A stretch of DNA of 64,000 nucleotides from Mansonella perstans (lineage: Eukaryota > Nematoda > Chromadorea > Rhabditida > Onchocercidae). The translations under genes and the position numbers were made by a program. How positions within the stretch are numbered: the stretch's first letter is position 1; each line of letters starts with the position of its first letter. Below the pieces are notes generated by a model, which saw only the letters and a program-made list of their open reading frames with translations, did not search any database and was not told where the DNA came from. Positions 59,266 through 64,000 of this stretch are shown piece after piece. The stretch is from positions 186,001 through 250,000 of the forward strand of contig JBAMDO010000039.1 of the NCBI GenBank assembly GCA_037074765.1. The letters are read 5' to 3'.

Positions 59266-59427
59266 ATGAATATCTTGTTATTATTGGTGGCAAATTTTGC
59301 TTATAATTGGGCCGCTGAAAAAGAGACCAATCTTGGCCTGATACCAGATGATATTATTTGTCCGTTCTGTATTGCCCTAATTGAAAAATTTCAACAAACT
59401 ACTCAGCAAAATTCAGCCTACAAAGAA
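59266..59427 (+). CDS. Saposin-like gene exon 1
   Basis: 54 codons: signal peptide, then IPDDIICPFCIALIEKFQQ with the first two saposin cysteines and NSAYKE at the end. The donor after GAA (GTTGGT) is the only one in the right phase for exon 2; read-through meets a stop at about 59454. Confidence 0.85.
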
Positions 59428-61591
59428 GTTGGTCCTTTTATTTTTTTTTTTTGATTTTTTCTTGCTAGTGAATAAATATATGAGTTCAACGTACACGACA
59501 CCAGTCCGGCCAACAGTACTCTAAAAGGTGTTCCTATAAAAGTGATACTGTATCATCTTACGTGTAAATTTGGCGCACGTGATGCATGCATATATGTATC
59601 TGTGTACACAAAGCTTATTATCATAAAAAATAGGATAATAAGCAGCATTATTTCAAATGCAATATTTTTTAAAGACGAAAAATTTATAATTCAAGACTTG
59701 ATTGTTGATTGAATAGGCATAATATGATTAAATGAGGAATCCAATCATCAGTACGCAGTTTAATTATATGTTATTTTATACTAATTCATCAAATTTTGTC
59801 AAAATAGATTTTAATCAAGTTCTTTCTATCCATCCGTTCTTTCAGGCCCTGTGCAAATCTATTTCAGCGAAAAATCGCAAAAACTATGATTCTTGCATTG
59901 AATCATTCAATGAAATGACGGTGGAAAAATTGAAAACTTCAAGTGCTGAAGAATTATGCAGAAACCAGAAAATTTGCCCAGTCAATTATAAAAAAGGTGA
60001 AATTTTTTACTCTTCGAAACCTTCAATTTTGCTGTTCATTTTATACTGCTTTCAAAAATTTCAAATTATTCATTGCATTCACTCTCATCTCATCTAAAAT
60101 GATATAAAGAAAGGAATATAGCACTGAAGAAATGAAAAATTTGAAATAATTATTTTAGTAGCAAATTGGTTTGCACTTCAATAATAATAAAAAAGACATA
60201 CATTGCCTATTGGTTAAACTTAATTATTACTCTCTTGTTTTGAAAAAAAAAACACTTCCTATATCATGATTCATTGCATTAATAACATTTCAGAAAAAAA
60301 TTTTAAAAAAACGGATTTTCAATCATTACATTCACTTGAAAAGACAATTTTACAAAGTTGTTTTTTGCACTATTAGATTTGTTAAAAATTTTTTAACACT
60401 TATGAATAGATATGATTAAAAGAAGCATAAATAGAAGCGAAAAAGAAAATTATTAGCCATTTCATAACATCAGGACTATCTTTTATCAAACGCTATTTTT
60501 TGAGGTTAAATAATCACAGAGGTCAAAGATAAGAAATCGTGAGGTCACTTGGAGGCAAGAAACAGCAACTGACAAAATTTGAGCTTTGTGCTTATCCACC
60601 TTCTTCTCACTGGACTGTAACGATGTATTTGTAAGCATAGGAATTGATGTCATTTGATTACAGAGGGAACAATTGACAAGAGTTGTGATAAATGATTATG
60701 GATTGAAATATCTTTTACCCTTACTCCCTTTCTTCTTTCTATATTTCTACATTTGCAAATAGCTAGAAATATTAGGAATAAGTAGTAACTAAAGAGAAAA
60801 AATGGGATTATTAAAACTAAATTCATAAGATTTTGTATACGAATTCAATCAAACAATTCCAAGCGATGAAAATACATAATCGATATATCAAGATTTAAAA
60901 TTAATAACAATATTACCATTTTGCAGAAGTTAGACTTATTTCTCAAATGTATTTAATAAGTACAGAGTTGATTTGCTTTTATCTTCTCCTTACACTTTTT
61001 GCGTAATATTTTTTATTTTTTGATACTATTAATCATATTGTATTTGTTGAAATAATTTAAAAATGAAAAAAGAATGAAAACAAAAAAGAGTTTCTAATGT
61101 GCTAAAAAAATTGGTTATTGACTTAAATAGTATTATAATTTTGAAGCTTTAAAATTTTCCAAGCATTTTGTACACTATTATTAACTAAATAATAAATTTG
61201 GCATGATAAAGCATAGTAATGCATGAAAGCGTTTTAATTGTAATTACAAAAAACATTTCTGCTAACAAAACATAGAGTTAATTTTAATTGAAAATCTTGA
61301 TTTGTAAACAAATGAAGTTTCTTTGTTATAGCAATACTGTTGGCAGATACCGGTAAAGCCGATTTCCCATTCATACCAGTCGTAACGGATGAGCAGTTGA
61401 AAAATGCAAAAAAATATGATACACTCCAAACTATTGCTGAAATCTTGACTGGAAAATTGGATAATTCAAATAGGAAGAATTTAACGCTTCACATCGATAT
61501 GCAATTTCAAAAACTGCAACCTAATGAAATGACAACGTCGGAAAATTCAAGAACTATTTCCACCCCGACAGAAACAAATAGCACTAATTGA
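59266..61591 (+). CDS. Secreted saposin-like (saposin B domain) protein, three exons
   Basis: Coding exons 59266-59427, 59846-59996 and 61332-61591 (including TGA at 61589-61591) join in phase 0 and phase 1 to give 190 residues. Residues 1-17 (NILLLLVANFAYNWAA core) are a short signal peptide. Residues about 32-100 have the six-cysteine saposin B pattern: C-x-x-C in IICPFCIALIEKF, then ALCKSI, YDSC, EELC and KICP, which in the family make three disulphides around a helical bundle that binds or disrupts lipid. Residues 106-190 form an extension without cysteine, starting ILLADTGKADFPFIPVV and ending in a Ser/Thr/Asn-rich tail; it has two N-glycosylation sequons (N-L-T, N-S-T). Nematode saposin-like proteins usually end soon after the sixth cysteine. 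Likely secreted; lipid binding or membrane permeabilising is the family role, not shown here. Exon 1 uses a weak donor (GAA|GTTGGT). Confidence 0.85.
59846..59996 (+). CDS. Saposin-like gene exon 2
   Basis: Acceptor CGTTCTTTCAG, donor G|GTGAAA (phase 1). Encodes ALCKSISAKNRKNYDSCIE, FNEMTVEKLKTSSAEELC and RNQKICPVNYKK, holding cysteines 3 to 6. Confidence 0.87.
61332..61591 (+). CDS. Saposin-like gene exon 3
   Basis: Acceptor TTTGTTATAG after an intron of 1,335 nt. Encodes AILLADTGKADFPFIPVVTD, EQLKNAKKYDTLQTIAEILT and a hydrophilic tail to the stop. The KYDTLQTIAEIL stretch looks amphipathic-helical. No cysteine. Confidence 0.82.
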
Positions 61592-61602
61592 TATATGAAT
61601 GA

Positions 61603-61608
61603 AATAAA
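61603..61608 (+). terminator. Candidate polyadenylation signals of the saposin-like gene
   Basis: AATAAA at 61603-61608, 12 bases after the stop codon, and another at 61752-61757. The first would give a very short 3' UTR, as some nematode genes have; the second is the alternative. Confidence 0.5.
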
Positions 61609-61757
61609 ATGATATGCACCAGTTTTTTGTGACTTTAAATGAGATAATTTGAGCTTCCGACTGTCATTAATGCCATATTGTTAATTTCATCTTTCACTTC
61701 TATGTCCACAAATAACTCAAATGCAAGTATTAAAATGCTTCAAAAGCAATGAATAAA

Positions 61758-64000
61758 ATAAAGAACTAATTGTAAATTGATTTTGAGTTTTTGTCATCAA
61801 AAGTTTTTTTGTTATCCAATTGGTTGAAAATATTTGATTATGAACTATTTACTGTCTTAAATTGAATAAGAATTTTTTTCCTTTACCTAACTAGATAACA
61901 AAAAACTCTATGCTGCAATGCGGAATATAATTAAATTTCAATTATTAAAAAATACAATTAACAAAATAATCAAGCTCGATTAACAGCAAAATAATAAATT
62001 TTCTTGATTTTTTCTGTTGCTCGGCATTTTCTACTTTTTTAGGCCTTAAAAGTTGTATTTTTTAAGCCTTAGTATTCGTTGTTTTGTTTTAGAACATTTC
62101 TTCGATTAATCTTTTCTGTATTTCTTTTGCTTGTATGTTAAAATTTTTTGTTTGAATGAAAGAATGCATTGGTAATTGTAAATTGTAATACTGAAATCAG
62201 TGAACGAATTAAGAAAGAAAAATGAAGCAAAAAATTTATTGCATTAAATAAAATAGCACGTACCTTTTTATCCATGTATTAATAATTTTTGTCTTTCTTC
62301 TTCATATTTTTCATAATTTCTAATATTGGTTGTTACTATATTAGAAAGCTCATTTATACTATGTATCACCAAATACAACAAGTATTAGCCAAATTTCAAA
62401 AGTGCCTTTTCAAATGTTACTATTTTTGCCTTGATGAAAGATCAATTAATGATTATTGCTCTTTTGCTTCTATCATTGCCATCAACTTTGCTTTTTTGAC
62501 CATAAATTACTTCAGAGTTCTTTCTCTTTCTTTTCCCACTCTCCTCTATTACTAATGCCTTCCCAAATTTGCGTTATCAGGAGTTATCTTATCTTCTAAT
62601 GATGACAATGAATCACCTTGAAATTGATGTTTGAACAGTGCTAATCATGAAAAAAGATTACGGAATAAAAATAAATCATTTTTAAGACTTTTCGATTTTA
62701 ACAATTAATAAATTTCATAAAAATAAAGGTAAACTTGCAGATATTTGTGAGATAATGCAATAATTCTATACTTTTTTGTGCTCAAGAAATAAAATGTTAC
62801 ATGTTTAATTTATAAAATACATTCAAAAATATAATCGAAAAATCACTTATAATATATTTTGCTGATTATAGAGTTTATTAGCGAGATTAGTTATCGCAAT
62901 TTTAAATTTAATTAATTTAGATTTAATTAATTTCGACAGTTTTTTGCTTTGAGAATACATACAATGAAATAGAATTAAAAATCAAGTTGTCTTATGTCAT
63001 ACGCACCAGTTCATTGCAGTTTAATTAATCCCTTTGTTTTGAACAGTTTTTCAAAATCCATTTCTAGTAGTAATTTGCAATACTTTATTTGTAGTCAATG
63101 CTTGATAATTAAATTTAAAACTATCGCAAAAAGATGAATTGTTTCCCGTCAATGTTGCAATCTTATCTGATAATTAAAATGTTTAAGTTTTGAAGTAGAA
63201 AACAGAAACGGTAAACTGCACAAGGTTTATTTAAATACAGCTTATTTTATTTTGTTTAAAATTTTCTGATCAATCATCGTAAACAGTAATGCAACATTGC
63301 TTAACCGCTTTCTTCCATCGAAGTATTTGACAATAACTATTTCTTTGAATTTTGAAACTCATAATAAAAAACTCATTTCAAAGTAACTTTTTTAGCTTAG
63401 TTTAAAAAAATTCTCCGCAAAATGACATAATTTTGCGAAGGATTTCGAGAAGAATATATTAATTTTATACGTATTCAATGCGAGCGTGTCATATGTGACT
63501 GGTAGAGCATTATTCTCTGAGATTAATTAAAATTACTTGCAATATGAGAATGAATTTGATGAAAGCAAGTTACAGTCGAAATATTTCACCGCAATCCTTG
63601 TTAATTTAAGGAGTTACATTAATCATTCAGTTTTTATTTTATTACGCATAAACTTTGCGTTCATTTCATTTTCCTAAACTTTTAATTGCCATTTTGAATT
63701 AAAGTAACATAACAGTGAATTATTGTAATGCTTCAAATATTATTTTAAAAACTTGAAGTGTAAATATTTGTTACTGAGTGAAGTATAATCAATTGTCATA
63801 AAAGATGAAGATGTGCCGTTTATTATAGATGTATAATCATTAGAAAGAAATCCATGAATTCTGAAATATTCATAAATATCAATTATTTTCAAGAGATAAC
63901 AATTGTCGAAAAGATTAATGCAGATTATGCCACTGATAAGCTCATTAAATCCTTGATAAACTTGAGTTATTAAGAGAACTTTTGAATAGTAAATAATATA
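61758..64000. other. No gene seen in the last 2.2 kb
   Basis: AT-rich sequence. A stop-free plus-strand stretch at 62289-62555 lacks recognisable motifs or splice context. No RNA gene recognised. Confidence 0.6.

Noticed and set aside
63470..63545. tRNA-like string (TGGTAGAGCA)
   Set aside because: No matching acceptor stem, anticodon stem or T-loop could be laid out.

Overview
The window is AT-rich (roughly three quarters A+T) nuclear DNA of a nematode. The reasons are short exons split by many AT-rich introns, acceptors of the TTTCAG type, a trans-splice-like acceptor just ahead of a small gene, and the similarity of the two gene products to nematode and animal families. The gene density and intron sizes suggest a filarial or other spirurid worm, but that is inference; no species is claimed.

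Region 1 (minus strand, about 25,250 down to the left edge) is the 5' two thirds of a LAR-type receptor protein tyrosine phosphatase (type IIa RPTP; ptp-3 of C. elegans; PTPRF/PTPRD/PTPRS of vertebrates). I built 18 coding exons by matching splice sites and phase. Every junction keeps frame and they give 881 continuous codons: signal peptide, three Ig domains, five FN3 domains and the start of a sixth. The rest of the ectodomain, the membrane segment and both phosphatase domains lie off the left edge. The first exon (ATG at 25,126) sits in the most CpG-rich patch I noticed in the window, probably the promoter and 5' leader.

Three extra small exons fit the same gene without breaking frame: 36 nt between signal peptide and Ig1, 48 nt inside FN3-1, and 18 or 30 nt between FN3-4 and FN3-5. 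Two constitutive junctions also coincide with the places where vertebrate LAR receptors insert micro-exons meA and meB. The last small exon is followed by an intron of about 14.2 kb exactly between FN3-4 and FN3-5, where C. elegans begins its short ptp-3B form from an internal promoter. That intron carries a 28-bp minisatellite and several simple repeats.

Region 2 (about 25,250 to 59,225) is a 34-kb stretch in which I can support no gene. It holds AT-rich sequence, small tandem duplications, simple repeats and hairpin-forming inverted repeats, the best being a perfect 19-bp-arm hairpin at 44,037-44,079.

Region 3 (plus strand, 59,225 to about 61,610) is a complete three-exon gene for a 190-residue secreted saposin-like protein with the six saposin cysteines and an unusual 85-residue C-terminal extension. 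The last 2.2 kb hold nothing I can support. The two genes show no functional link. No tRNA, rRNA, CRISPR array or intact transposon was seen.
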